Assembly: GCF_000968685.2 (NCBI RefSeq)
Contig: NZ_LAKD02000041.1
Location: 1-64,000, forward strand
Direction: 5' to 3'
Origin: Streptomyces antioxidans
GTDB taxonomy: Bacteria; Actinomycetota; Actinomycetes; Streptomycetales; Streptomycetaceae
DNA: 64,000 nt
A program made the translations under genes and the position numbers. Below are positions 24,275 to 31,643 of this stretch, one piece after another; position 1 is the first letter of the stretch; every line of letters starts with the position of its first letter. The notes beneath the pieces were generated by a model. The model was not told where the DNA came from. It ran no database searches and worked only from the letters and a program-made list of their open reading frames with translations.

Positions 24275-25468
24275 GTGGACTCATATGCTCGTGGCGCTGC
24301 GGCGTTTCGCCCCCGGATCAAGCCCGAGCACCGGGCGTACCGCACGACCGAGGGGCATGTACGCATCGGTAGCGTGGTCTATGGCATCGGCGCCGAGGTC
24401 AAGGACCCGGACGGCTGGGTGTGGGCGCTGGTGGAAGCGCTCGACGGGTCGCTGACGGTCGATGAGGTGGTCGGGAAGACCGGCGCCCGATTTCCCGAAC
24501 TGCCCGGTGATGCCATACGGCAGGCGATAACGGACCTCCAGGCGGCCGGATTTATCGACGATGCCCGCGCCGACGTCCCGGAGGGATTCTCGGAACAGGA
24601 GCGGATCCGGTACAGCAGGGGCGTCCCACTGATGCGCTGGATGGATCTTTCACCCCGCACCAATGCCTGGGAAATACAGCAGGAGCTGCGTGCCGCGAAG
24701 GTCCTCCTGGTGGGCGTCGGAGGCACGGGCGGGTATGCGGCGCACGGCCTTGTCGCATCGGGGGTCGGGCACCTCCACTGTGTGGACTCGGATGTCGTTG
24801 AGCTTTCCAACCTGAATCGTCAGCCACTTTTCCGCGAAGGCGATATCGGCAAGGGTAAGGTTGACGCCGCGGTGGCCGCGCTGCGTGAAGTGAACTCCCA
24901 TGTCCGGGTCACCGGCGCCCGGTGCGAGATATCCGGACCGGACGATCTGGCGGAATTGCTCGCCATGGGCACTCCGGGCGAGGGCGCGGGGTTCGATCTG
25001 CTGGTGCTGGCGGCTGACCGGCCTCCCGTCATCCGCGGTTGGGCGAATCGCGTATGCCTCGATCGCCGGCTTCCGTGGGTGGCCGCCGGATATGAGGGAC
25101 CGCAGGTCCTGGTCGGCGTGCACGTGCCGTACCGGGGCGCCTGCTGGGAGTGTCTGCAGCTGGCGGAGCGCGACCGTGTGGACCTGCGGGTGGCTCCCGG
25201 GCAGGGCGACGATGTGGCCTCGGCGCGGATGCCGTGGAATCCGGTCACCGCGGTCACCGCCGGCCTCTCCGGCGGTCTCCTGACGCATGCGGCGCTGTCC
25301 CTCCTCACCGGGGTGCCCGCCCTGGAGCCTGGCCTGCGCTTCGGCATGAATCTCATGGCCCTGGAAGAGACCATCACCCTGCGCTCCCCCCGTCGCGACG
25401 ACTGCCCGGCCTGCGGAACGGACAGTGCCCGGCGGGACCGTGTGGCCGCTCATGACCGCGTCGGCTGA
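24275..25468 (+). CDS. ThiF/E1-like adenylyltransferase with N-terminal leader-binding-like domain
   Basis: A 397-residue protein. Residues 20-100 form a small winged-helix/PqqD-like region (GWVWALVEALDGSLTVDEVV, AITDLQAAGFIDDA), as in leader-peptide recognition elements. Residues 140-330 are an E1/ThiF fold with VLLVGVGGTGGYAAHGLVAS, the Asp in CVDSD, and VELSNLNRQPLF. Cys pairs CWEC (about 289) and CPAC near the C-terminus would bind structural zinc. Such enzymes adenylate carboxylates of peptides or carriers. GTG 24275 has GAGGCGGA upstream. It overlaps the M50 gene. It is likely the modifying enzyme for the peptide at 24108. Confidence 0.88.
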   Translation: MDSYARGAAAFRPRIKPEHRAYRTTEGHVRIGSVVYGIGAEVKDPDGWVWALVEALDGSLTVDEVVGKTGARFPELPGDAIRQAITDLQAAGFIDDARADVPEGFSEQERIRYSRGVPLMRWMDLSPRTNAWEIQQELRAAKVLLVGVGGTGGYAAHGLVASGVGHLHCVDSDVVELSNLNRQPLFREGDIGKGKVDAAVAALREVNSHVRVTGARCEISGPDDLAELLAMGTPGEGAGFDLLVLAADRPPVIRGWANRVCLDRRLPWVAAGYEGPQVLVGVHVPYRGACWECLQLAERDRVDLRVAPGQGDDVASARMPWNPVTAVTAGLSGGLLTHAALSLLTGVPALEPGLRFGMNLMALEETITLRSPRRDDCPACGTDSARRDRVAAHDRVG

Positions 25469-26693
25469 CCCCGTGCCCGTCCCCGGGCCCACCGCGGACA
25501 CGACCGTACTGCTGCACGAGCTGGTGGTCCGGACCGAGGGCGAGGAATCGATCGTCGGCCGCAGGGAGGCGAGAACGTTCGTGGCCCTGCCTCCGGTGGG
25601 GGTCCGGGCGCTGGAACTGCTCGGCCAGGGACGCACCGCGGGAGAGACCGGGGACGTACTCCGCGCCGAGACCGGCGAGGACGTCGATGTCGTCGACTTC
25701 ATCGACGGTCTGAAGGCCCTGGAGTTCGTACGGGAGCAGGACGGCCGTACGGTGGCCACCTCGACTCCCCTCCCCGCGTCCCTCCGCTGGCTGCGTCCCC
25801 GGCATGTGCGGTTCACCCTGAGCCCGCTTTTGCCGCCGTTGATCGGAGCGTTCATCGCCGCGGCCGCCGTCGTGGTGGTGCTCACCCCGGACATCTCGCT
25901 CAGCTATCGCGCCCTGCTGTGGAGCGAGCACGGAAGCGTGAACCTCGCCTTCATGGCACTGGTCGAACTGATCCTCCTGGCGCTCCACGAGGGGGCGCAC
26001 CTGGTGACGGCCAGGGCCGCGGGGGTCCCTGGGCGGTTCTCGCTGGGCACGAGGCTCCAGTTCCTCGTCGCCCAGACGGACATCAGCGGTATCGAACTCG
26101 CTCCCCGCCGCCATCGGATCACCGCCTATCTGTCCGGCATCGCGGTCGACCTGCTGTGCTCGGCGACCGCCGCGCTGGCCCTGCTCTTCGTGGACGGGGG
26201 GACGAGGCTCCATCACCTGCTGAACGCGGTCGTCGTGCTGGCGCTCCTCCCCCTGTCGTTCCAGGCGATGATCTTCATGCGGACCGATGTGTACTTCGTC
26301 CTCCAGGACCTCACCGGCTGCCGCGACCTCTTCAGTGACAGCGCCGCCTACGCCAAGTACCGACTGCGGCGCGGCCTGGCGGCGCTCACCCTCCGCACGG
26401 TCACGGTGGGGGACCCCAGCGCGGATCTGCCGCCCGCGGAGCGGCGCACCGTCCGGATCTACAGCACGGTGCAGGTCATCGGGACCGTGGTCTGCCTCGC
26501 GGTGCTCGCCGTGATCACGCTGCCCGCGAACGTCGCGGTCGTCGCTGACGCCGTCACCCATCTCGGCCCCCAGCACTCGCCGGCCCGCAACGGCGACTCC
26601 GCCGTGGTGCTGCTCCTCCTGGGCACCACGTCCGTGCTCTGGCTCATCGCCCGCCGGAACGCCCGCCGGAAGCGCAGGGCATCCGTCCGCTAG
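25452..26693 (+). CDS. M50-like membrane metalloprotease with PqqD-like N-terminus
   Basis: A 413-residue protein. The first 95 residues look like a PqqD-type winged helix (VLLHELVVRTEGEESIVGRREART, TGEDVDVVDFIDGLKALEFV). The rest has about seven transmembrane helices. LLALHEGAHLVTARAAGV contains the HExxH zinc motif, and MRTDVYFVLQDLTGCRDL, about 100 residues later, offers the third ligand Asp of site-2-type proteases. ATG 25452 overlaps the ThiF-like gene by 17 bases; GTG 25440 or 25425 are alternatives. It could mature or export the peptide, or confer immunity. No ABC transporter is in this arm. Confidence 0.82.
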   Translation: MTASADPVPVPGPTADTTVLLHELVVRTEGEESIVGRREARTFVALPPVGVRALELLGQGRTAGETGDVLRAETGEDVDVVDFIDGLKALEFVREQDGRTVATSTPLPASLRWLRPRHVRFTLSPLLPPLIGAFIAAAAVVVVLTPDISLSYRALLWSEHGSVNLAFMALVELILLALHEGAHLVTARAAGVPGRFSLGTRLQFLVAQTDISGIELAPRRHRITAYLSGIAVDLLCSATAALALLFVDGGTRLHHLLNAVVVLALLPLSFQAMIFMRTDVYFVLQDLTGCRDLFSDSAAYAKYRLRRGLAALTLRTVTVGDPSADLPPAERRTVRIYSTVQVIGTVVCLAVLAVITLPANVAVVADAVTHLGPQHSPARNGDSAVVLLLLGTTSVLWLIARRNARRKRRASVR

Positions 26694-26703
26694 CCCGGAT
26701 CTC

Positions 26704-26730
26704 CCGGCTAGCCCGGACCGGGCTAGCCGG
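26704..26730. terminator. Bidirectional terminator between convergent island arms
   Basis: CCGGCTAGCCCGG, a single A, then the perfect complement: a 13-bp hairpin. It lies between the M50 gene (plus) and the second TlpA-like gene (minus), which converge. Confidence 0.85.
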
Positions 26731-26750
26731 TCAGCCCGGTTCAAAGCCGG

Positions 26751-27338
26751 TCAGCCGACGAGTGCCGCCTCGCTCTCCGGGTCCTCGACCAGGCGGATCT
26801 GTGTCGCGGCCAGCCGCGACGCGCTGATCTCGGAGAACTGCACCGTTCCCTCGGATACGACGAGATAGGTGGGCCACACCTCCGCGCCGATGTCCTCGGC
26901 AAGCGTGGACGAGGGGTCCGCCTGCGTGATCCTGGCCAGCTCGCCCAGCTCGGTCCGGTAGAGCTCGGCACCCTCCGGCTCGCCGGACACCATGATGATG
27001 ACCCGGTCGGGAGAAACGCCCAGTGATGTGACCCACTTCTTGAATGTGGGCAGCTGCTGCTTGCACCCGGGGCATCCGGCGGAAAGGAAGGTGAGCAGCC
27101 AGAGGCCCGTCGTGTCCGCCGCGGGGAACCGGAACGTCTCGCCCTTGTGGTCGGTGAGGATTCCGGCATCGGGCACGCGAACTCCGGGGCGAATCGGCTG
27201 GGGGCGGTCCTGACTCTTCGTGACCCCCTCCTCGATCAGCGGGTCCAGGATTTTCTTCACGCGCAACGCGACGGCGAGTGAGAGCGCGAGGCTGAGCGCC
27301 GCGAAGAGCGCCGCCAAGAATGCGAGTACGGTTGTCAT
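26751..27338 (-). CDS. Membrane-anchored TlpA/MauD-like thioredoxin (copy 2)
   Basis: A 195-residue protein. One N-terminal transmembrane helix (about 5-27) is followed by ALRVKKILDP, so the thioredoxin-like domain (about 50-175) faces outside. The active site is FLSAGCPGCKQQLPTFKKW (CxxC), with TLAEDIGAEVWPTYLVVSEG carrying the cis-Pro. It is clearly paralogous to the protein at 30237-30836 (shared MTTVLA, ALRVKK, PAAD, CPGCK, SLGISPDRV, ELGEL). It is last after the Cys-rich peptide gene and two hairpins, so it is probably expressed less than the peptide. Expected role: disulfide formation or shuffling in the peptide. Confidence 0.9.
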   Translation of the reverse strand: MTTVLAFLAALFAALSLALSLAVALRVKKILDPLIEEGVTKSQDRPQPIRPGVRVPDAGILTDHKGETFRFPAADTTGLWLLTFLSAGCPGCKQQLPTFKKWVTSLGVSPDRVIIMVSGEPEGAELYRTELGELARITQADPSSTLAEDIGAEVWPTYLVVSEGTVQFSEISASRLAATQIRLVEDPESEAALVG

Positions 27339-27380
27339 CCCGTGACCTTCTTTACAGGGGACAGAAAAGGGAACGCGGGG

Positions 27381-27416
27381 GCCCTGCCCGGCCAGGAGGG
27401 GCCGGCCGGGCAGGGC
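27381..27416 (-). terminator. Hairpin upstream of TlpA copy 2
   Basis: A perfect 13-bp stem (GCCCTGCCCGGCC) with a 10-base loop, 43 bases before the TlpA copy 2 start on the minus strand. Probably an attenuator between the Cys-rich peptide gene and the redox gene. Confidence 0.7.
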
Positions 27417-27476
27417 AGCAGAGCAGGGCGTGACTACGCCCGTGGCGCGGCGACATCAAGGCGCCGCGCACGACCA

Positions 27477-27494
27477 CCCGAAGAGGACTTCGGG
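27477..27494 (-). terminator. Hairpin after the Cys-rich peptide gene
   Basis: CCCGAAG and CTTCGGG around a 4-base loop, 13 bases past the peptide stop codon. A second, weaker stem (GCGCGGCG / CGCCGCGC) lies at 27445-27469. Together with 27381-27416 this makes three stems in a row after the peptide. Confidence 0.65.
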
Positions 27495-27507
27495 CGGGTC
27501 CGGTAAG

Positions 27508-27702
27508 TCAGGCGCACTTGCTGGTGCAGTCGGGCTTGTGGCAGCAGCGGGTGATGCAGTACTCGCTGTCCGCCCCGCAGCTGGGAAGTCCCATGCCACA
27601 CTTCGCGCACCAGCAGTCCGGGGCGCAGCCCGCGGCCGCCTCGGTGTGCGGAAGCACCAGTTCGGCAATGCGCGAGCCCAGGTTCCTGAATCCCGTCAAC
27701 AT
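27508..27702 (-). CDS. Cys-rich secreted peptide precursor (10 Cys in 64 residues)
   Basis: A 64-residue frame with a good ribosome site (AAGGAG, six bases before ATG 27702). The first 25 residues (MLTGFRNLGSRIAELVLPHT then EAAAG) form an amphipathic leader with an Ala-x-Ala-like cut site. The remaining 39 residues hold all ten Cys, at about 26, 30, 32, 35, 42, 49, 53, 54, 59 and 63, which could form five disulfides. Neighbours encode two extracytoplasmic thioredoxins, a MauE-like protein, an exporter and a signal peptidase, all suited to export, cleavage and oxidative folding. It matches no bacteriocin or defensin family I recognise. A metal-binding or toxin role is also possible. Confidence 0.75.
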   Translation of the reverse strand: MLTGFRNLGSRIAELVLPHTEAAAGCAPDCWCAKCGMGLPSCGADSEYCITRCCHKPDCTSKCA

Positions 27703-27860
27703 CGATTTCTCCTTATTTAACGGCGGAGGCGGAGTTTCCGCTCTCCTTGGGAGCCGTCGGCCAGAATCTTGCAGACATTCGCGCCGGCTGTCCATAGGGT
27801 GAGGCAATTTGAATTTCCATGCAGAGAAATTCATAACGATGCCCACAAGGGCATGCCAAA

Positions 27861-27879
27861 GCCCGGTGGCACTCCGGGC
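27861..27879 (-). terminator. Terminator after signal peptidase gene
   Basis: GCCCGG and CCGGGC with a 7-base loop, 17 bases past the signal peptidase stop on the minus strand. The 27703-27860 stretch between it and the Cys-rich peptide gene is AT-richer and presumably holds that gene's own promoter, though I cannot pick clear boxes. Confidence 0.55.
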
Positions 27880-27895
27880 CGGATGGTGTTCGCAA

Positions 27896-28357
27896 TTACT
27901 CGGCCGTGGCTGGCGTCCTTGAATTGAGGCGCCTGCGCACGACTCCGACGACTTCATCGGCGGAAAAAGTGCCGAGCTGCCGCGAGTCGAGACTCACGGG
28001 AAGGTTGTCGCCGAGCAGGTAGTATTCGCCCGAGCGCACCTCGCCCCTGATGTGAGTCGCCGTTTCCCCGTTCCAGGAACCCGGTGGCGCCACGCGTTTG
28101 ATCAGGAAATCGGGATTCCCGTCACCAGTTGATTCGTCTAAACCGTCGAATCCCGTCCTCGGGAACTCCTTCCGCGAGGTGGACGCGACCACCACCTGCC
28201 CGATGCGCGGCACCGCTCCCCTCCGCACCAGCAGGCGGTCGCCGTCCGCCAGTCCCGGCGCCATGCTCCTTCCTCGCACGGTCACGACCAGGTAGCGCCT
28301 CCGCAGACAGAGGACCGACAGCGGAATGAGCAGGAGACCCAGGAGAAGAAACTTCAC
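27896..28357 (-). CDS. Type I signal peptidase (S26)
   Basis: A 153-residue single-span membrane protease. A short N-terminal helix (VKFLLLGLLLIPLSVL) is followed by VRGRSMAPGL with the catalytic Ser, DFLIKRV with the general-base Lys, and YYLLGDNLPVSLDSRQLG, the conserved box E. It is shorter than housekeeping SipS-type enzymes and is cluster-embedded. GTG 28357 overlaps the ABC transporter stop as GTGA, so the two are coupled. It is the likely leader peptidase for the Cys-rich peptide at the Ala-rich site. Confidence 0.92.
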   Translation of the reverse strand: MKFLLLGLLLIPLSVLCLRRRYLVVTVRGRSMAPGLADGDRLLVRRGAVPRIGQVVVASTSRKEFPRTGFDGLDESTGDGNPDFLIKRVAPPGSWNGETATHIRGEVRSGEYYLLGDNLPVSLDSRQLGTFSADEVVGVVRRRLNSRTPATAE

Positions 28358-30240
28358 AGCGCCTCCTGGGGCACCGCCGAAGGGACCCTCTCTTCCGGTT
28401 CCCCCGCCGCGTCCTGGTACCCGGACGCCTGGATGGTGAAGAGGCGTGCGTACTCGCCGCCCGCGGCCATGAGTGCGGCGTGGCTGCCGTTCTCCAGGAT
28501 GCGCCCCTCCGACAGCACCGCGATGTGGTCGGCGCTGCGCACGGCGGCCAGGCGGTGCGAGATGAGCACGCTCGTGCTGTCCCGCCGATGGCGTCGCAGA
28601 GCGTTGTGTATCTCGTACTCGGCTTCGGCGTCCAGGCCGGCGGACGGTTCGTCCAGGATCATCAGATCGCTCTGGCTCCGCATAAAGCCGCGGGCCAGCG
28701 CCACCCGCTGCCACTGGCCTCCGGACAGCTGGACGCCCTGCTCGGCGTCGTCAAGGCTGCCCGAGAAGAAGGTGCGGGTCAGCATCGTGTCGTAGCCGTC
28801 CGGGAGTTTCGTGATGGCATCGTGCATCCCGGAGAGCCGCGCGGCGGCACGGATGCGCTCGCCGTCGTCGAACGATCCCATCTCGCCCATCCCGATGTTC
28901 TCATGGGCCGTCATCTCATAGCTCATGAAGTCCTGGAATATCGCGCTGATGCGAGCCCTCAGTTCCCGCGGGTCCGCCGTGCGGATGTCGACCCCGTCCC
29001 ACAGGACCGCGCCCTTGGTGGGATCGTAAAGCCGGCAGAGCAGCTTGACGAGGGTCGACTTCCCGGCGCCGTTGAGCCCGACCAGCGCCAGGCTCTGGCC
29101 GCGCGGGATGAACAGATTCACCCCCTTCAGCACCCACGCCTGGTCGTCCGCGTAGCGGAACCACACATCGCGCAGTTCAATCCCCTGCCGCAGCGTGTGA
29201 ATGCGCTCGGGGGTCTCACTGACCGGAAGATCGGGTCCAGCCCCGATGATCGCTTGGTAGTGCCCGAACAGCAGCAGCGAATGGTGGACACGCGCCACTT
29301 CGGTGGAGAGCTGGGCCAGAGCGGCCTGCACTCCCGCGGTGGCCGCGATGAACAGGGCGATATCGCCCACGGAGATCTCACCGGAGCGGCTGGCGTAGGC
29401 GACCCAGAGGATGCCGCACCCCGAGGCGAGCGCGGCGAGCACGCTGAGCAGCGTCTGTACCCTCATCTCCCTGCGCTCGACCGCCTTGGTGGCTTCATTG
29501 GCGAAACGCCGCTCGGAGAGCATCCGGCCCTGGAGGAAGTCGCCGATCCCGAAGAGCCGGACTTCCTTCGCCGCTTCCACCTGTGAGAGCAGTTCACCGT
29601 AGAAGAACTCACGCCGCTCCGCAGGGGTGATGGTGCGGATCATGCGCGCCCTGCGGCGTGAAATGCTGATCTCCGAGATCAGGATGATCACGCCGAAGAC
29701 GACCATGAACGCGGCCATCAGCGGGCTGATCACGAAGAGCGAGGACAAGAACCCGATCACCACGGTGCCAGAACGCATCGAGTTCAGGGACGCCTCCACC
29801 AGGAACCCGGGAGCGGGGCCACCCGAGCGCTGTGCGAGGCGGAGCCGGTCCAGAAAGTCGGGGTCCTCGAATCGGCCGATCCCGACGAAGGTGTTGAGCG
29901 TGCCGAACAGCCGCGCCTGAGAATGGATGCCGATCCTTCTCTTTATCTCTTCCCTGAGGTAGGTGGAGATGTGCTGGGCGGCGCCCACGGCTATGCCCGC
30001 GACGGCCAGCGCCGCGGCCACCGCGACGATGTCCGCGATATCGGCCTTCTGTGTCAGACGGTCCAGCATGACTTTCGTGAGCCATGCCGTGAGGACCGGG
30101 AGCACCCCCGTGACCAGCGCCTGTGCCGCATAGGCGATCAGCGGCCACTTGGCGGACGTGAAGGCGAGGGAGCAGGCGGCAGCGAACCGCGACAGATTCT
30201 GCCGCACCGTCTCGCGGTCGTACCGCTTTCTTCCTCTCAT
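28354..30240 (-). CDS. ABC exporter, fused membrane-ATPase half-transporter
   Basis: A 628-residue protein. The N-terminal half has six transmembrane helices (about 25-320). The C-terminal ATPase (about 355-600) has Walker A GLNGAGKST, Q-loop AIFQDFMSYEMT, signature LSGGQWQRVALARG, Walker B LMILDEPSAGLD and the switch His in VLISHRLAAV. There is no N-terminal C39 peptidase domain, so cleavage must come from elsewhere, consistent with the coupled signal peptidase. ATG 30240 overlaps the upstream TlpA-like gene as ATGA. This is probably the exporter of the peptide(s) made by this arm. Confidence 0.94.
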   Translation of the reverse strand: MRGRKRYDRETVRQNLSRFAAACSLAFTSAKWPLIAYAAQALVTGVLPVLTAWLTKVMLDRLTQKADIADIVAVAAALAVAGIAVGAAQHISTYLREEIKRRIGIHSQARLFGTLNTFVGIGRFEDPDFLDRLRLAQRSGGPAPGFLVEASLNSMRSGTVVIGFLSSLFVISPLMAAFMVVFGVIILISEISISRRRARMIRTITPAERREFFYGELLSQVEAAKEVRLFGIGDFLQGRMLSERRFANEATKAVERREMRVQTLLSVLAALASGCGILWVAYASRSGEISVGDIALFIAATAGVQAALAQLSTEVARVHHSLLLFGHYQAIIGAGPDLPVSETPERIHTLRQGIELRDVWFRYADDQAWVLKGVNLFIPRGQSLALVGLNGAGKSTLVKLLCRLYDPTKGAVLWDGVDIRTADPRELRARISAIFQDFMSYEMTAHENIGMGEMGSFDDGERIRAAARLSGMHDAITKLPDGYDTMLTRTFFSGSLDDAEQGVQLSGGQWQRVALARGFMRSQSDLMILDEPSAGLDAEAEYEIHNALRRHRRDSTSVLISHRLAAVRSADHIAVLSEGRILENGSHAALMAAGGEYARLFTIQASGYQDAAGEPEERVPSAVPQEAL

Positions 30241-30836
30241 GCGGTTCCGCCCGCGAGAGCGGGTGTGCTCTCCGGCTCCTGGAACAGAGCGCCGTCGATT
30301 CGGGCCAGCCGGGAAGAACTCAGCGCGGAGTACTGGACCTTGCCCTCCGAGATGACCAGGTAGGCCGGCCACACATCCACGCCCATGTTCTCGACGAAGG
30401 GGGACGAAGTGTCCAGGTGGGTCACCCTGCTCAGTTCGCCGAGTTCGGTCTTGTACTGCTCGACACCGTCGGATTCGTCGCCTGTCACCACGGTGATGAC
30501 CCGGTCGGGAGAGATTCCGAGCGAGTCGACCCACTTCTTGTACCGGGGGAGCTGGACCTTGCACCCGGGGCATTCGGAAGAGAGAAAGGCGAGGAGCCAT
30601 CGGCCGGAGGCGTCCGCCGCGGGCAGTTCGAACGCCGCGCCGTTGTGGTCGATGAGTTCCCCGGCCTCGGGCACGGTCATACCCGTGGGGACCGCTGAAA
30701 TGTGTTCCTGTCCGGTCACGGAGCGCATCCCCGTCACGGGGTCGAGCACCTTCTTCACGCGCAGCGCGACAAAGAGCGCGAGCACAAGGCTGAGTGCGGA
30801 GAGAAACACTGCCGAAGAAGCGAGTACGGTCGTCAT
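30237..30836 (-). CDS. Membrane-anchored TlpA/MauD-like thioredoxin (copy 1)
   Basis: A 199-residue protein. An N-terminal transmembrane anchor (about 5-27) and ALRVKKVLDP are followed by an extracytoplasmic thioredoxin fold with FLSSECPGCKVQLPRYKKW (CxxC) and MGVDVWPAYLVISEG (cis-Pro). It is paralogous to 26751-27338. ATG 30836 has AGGAAG upstream. It follows the MauE-like gene by 21 bases and overlaps the ABC gene by four. In methylamine dehydrogenase operons MauE and MauD are paired and needed to form the many disulfides of the small subunit; the same pairing here points to disulfide chemistry. Confidence 0.92.
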   Translation of the reverse strand: MTTVLASSAVFLSALSLVLALFVALRVKKVLDPVTGMRSVTGQEHISAVPTGMTVPEAGELIDHNGAAFELPAADASGRWLLAFLSSECPGCKVQLPRYKKWVDSLGISPDRVITVVTGDESDGVEQYKTELGELSRVTHLDTSSPFVENMGVDVWPAYLVISEGKVQYSALSSSRLARIDGALFQEPESTPALAGGTA

Positions 30837-30857
30837 CTCGTGTCTTCCTACGTGGGT

Positions 30858-31388
30858 TTACTTGGGCCGGAGAGCCGGCGCGGCGGACGGGCGGAAGAAG
30901 GCGGCCAGCTCGTCCAGGTAGAGCAGACCGGCCCCGACCGGAACGGCGGGTCCCGCCGCCACGGCGTACTGGACCGGGCTCACCCCGCCCTCGCTCATCG
31001 CCCCGAAGCCACCTGCGAGGCAGAGCAGCAGGAAAACCGCGTTGCGGTACAGATGAACCTTGGAGGCCGGCTGTGCGGCCCTCCCGACACAACCGCAGGA
31101 CGCACCGCTTCCCGACCGGATGATCACGGCCAGATAGACCGTGAACGAGAGGAAGAGGACAAAGGCGAGCGCGAATCCCGCAAGGGGGTAAGGCGACAAC
31201 ACCATTGCCAGCGCGGCGACTTCGGCGCCGGGTATGGCATAGCCGGTCGTTTTGATCAGATATCCGGGGAGCGGAAGGGTTTCGCGCAACTGCTCCCGGA
31301 AGAGCTCGGGGCCCTTCAGCTTGTGCACTGCGGATATCGCGAAGGTTACGGCGATCGCGACAGCACAGAAGGCTGTGACAACACCCAT
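30858..31388 (-). CDS. MauE/DoxX-like membrane redox protein
   Basis: A 176-residue protein with four or five transmembrane helices. ISAVHKLKGPELFREQL near the N-terminus and GASCGCVGRAAQ in a loop (about 113-124) are typical of the MauE branch, whose CxC pair is thought to pass electrons between thioredoxin-like partners and the membrane. It is immediately upstream of, and same strand as, the TlpA-like gene. The ribosome site is weak. It probably supplies oxidising (or reducing) equivalents to the two TlpA-like proteins. Confidence 0.9.
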   Translation of the reverse strand: MGVVTAFCAVAIAVTFAISAVHKLKGPELFREQLRETLPLPGYLIKTTGYAIPGAEVAALAMVLSPYPLAGFALAFVLFLSFTVYLAVIIRSGSGASCGCVGRAAQPASKVHLYRNAVFLLLCLAGGFGAMSEGGVSPVQYAVAAGPAVPVGAGLLYLDELAAFFRPSAAPALRPK

Positions 31389-31477
31389 GACTGAGGCCTT
31401 ACCTGAGATGGTTCCGGGCAGGGGTGAGAACGGCCCGACGACGCGGCGGGCAGTGGATCAGGATTCGGGGTGTCGCG

Positions 31478-31582
31478 TCAGCCGTTGCCCGCAAACACGG
31501 ACTTGGCCGCGAAAACCGCCTGGATGAGACCCAGGCCAGGATCGGTACCCCGTGTAATCAGATACCCGATTTCAGTAACCAT
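31478..31582 (-). CDS. 34-residue small peptide of unknown role
   Basis: A short frame with a clear ribosome site (GGGGAG six bases before ATG 31582), starting MVTEIGYLITRGTDPG and ending SVFAGNG. It is hydrophobic with no Cys. It is first on the minus-strand arm, 89 bases before the MauE-like gene, so it could be a second precursor, a leader peptide or an exporter cargo. No family is recognised. Coding status rests on the ribosome site and position. Confidence 0.45.
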   Translation of the reverse strand: MVTEIGYLITRGTDPGLGLIQAVFAAKSVFAGNG

Positions 31583-31643
31583 CAACTTCTCCCCGTTTAC
31601 ACAGCGGAGCGACTTGGTAGCGGTCCGCTGCTTTTGTGCGTTC

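Noticed and set aside
24275..26693. Azole-forming (TOMM), lasso or lanthipeptide cluster
   Set aside because: No YcaO cyclodehydratase, dehydrogenase, lasso B/C proteins or LanB/LanC/LanM proteins are encoded, although the ThiF-like protein resembles leader-binding partners of such systems.
27713..27820. A 35-codon frame (MEIQIASPYGQPAR...) just upstream of the Cys-rich peptide
   Set aside because: No Shine-Dalgarno site and no Cys or motif; it lies where the peptide promoter should be. Kept only as a remote possibility.
26751..31388. Methylamine dehydrogenase (mau) operon
   Set aside because: MauE- and MauD-like genes are present, but there is no large subunit, no MauG and the small Cys-rich peptide is far shorter than MauA and lacks its Trp pair context.
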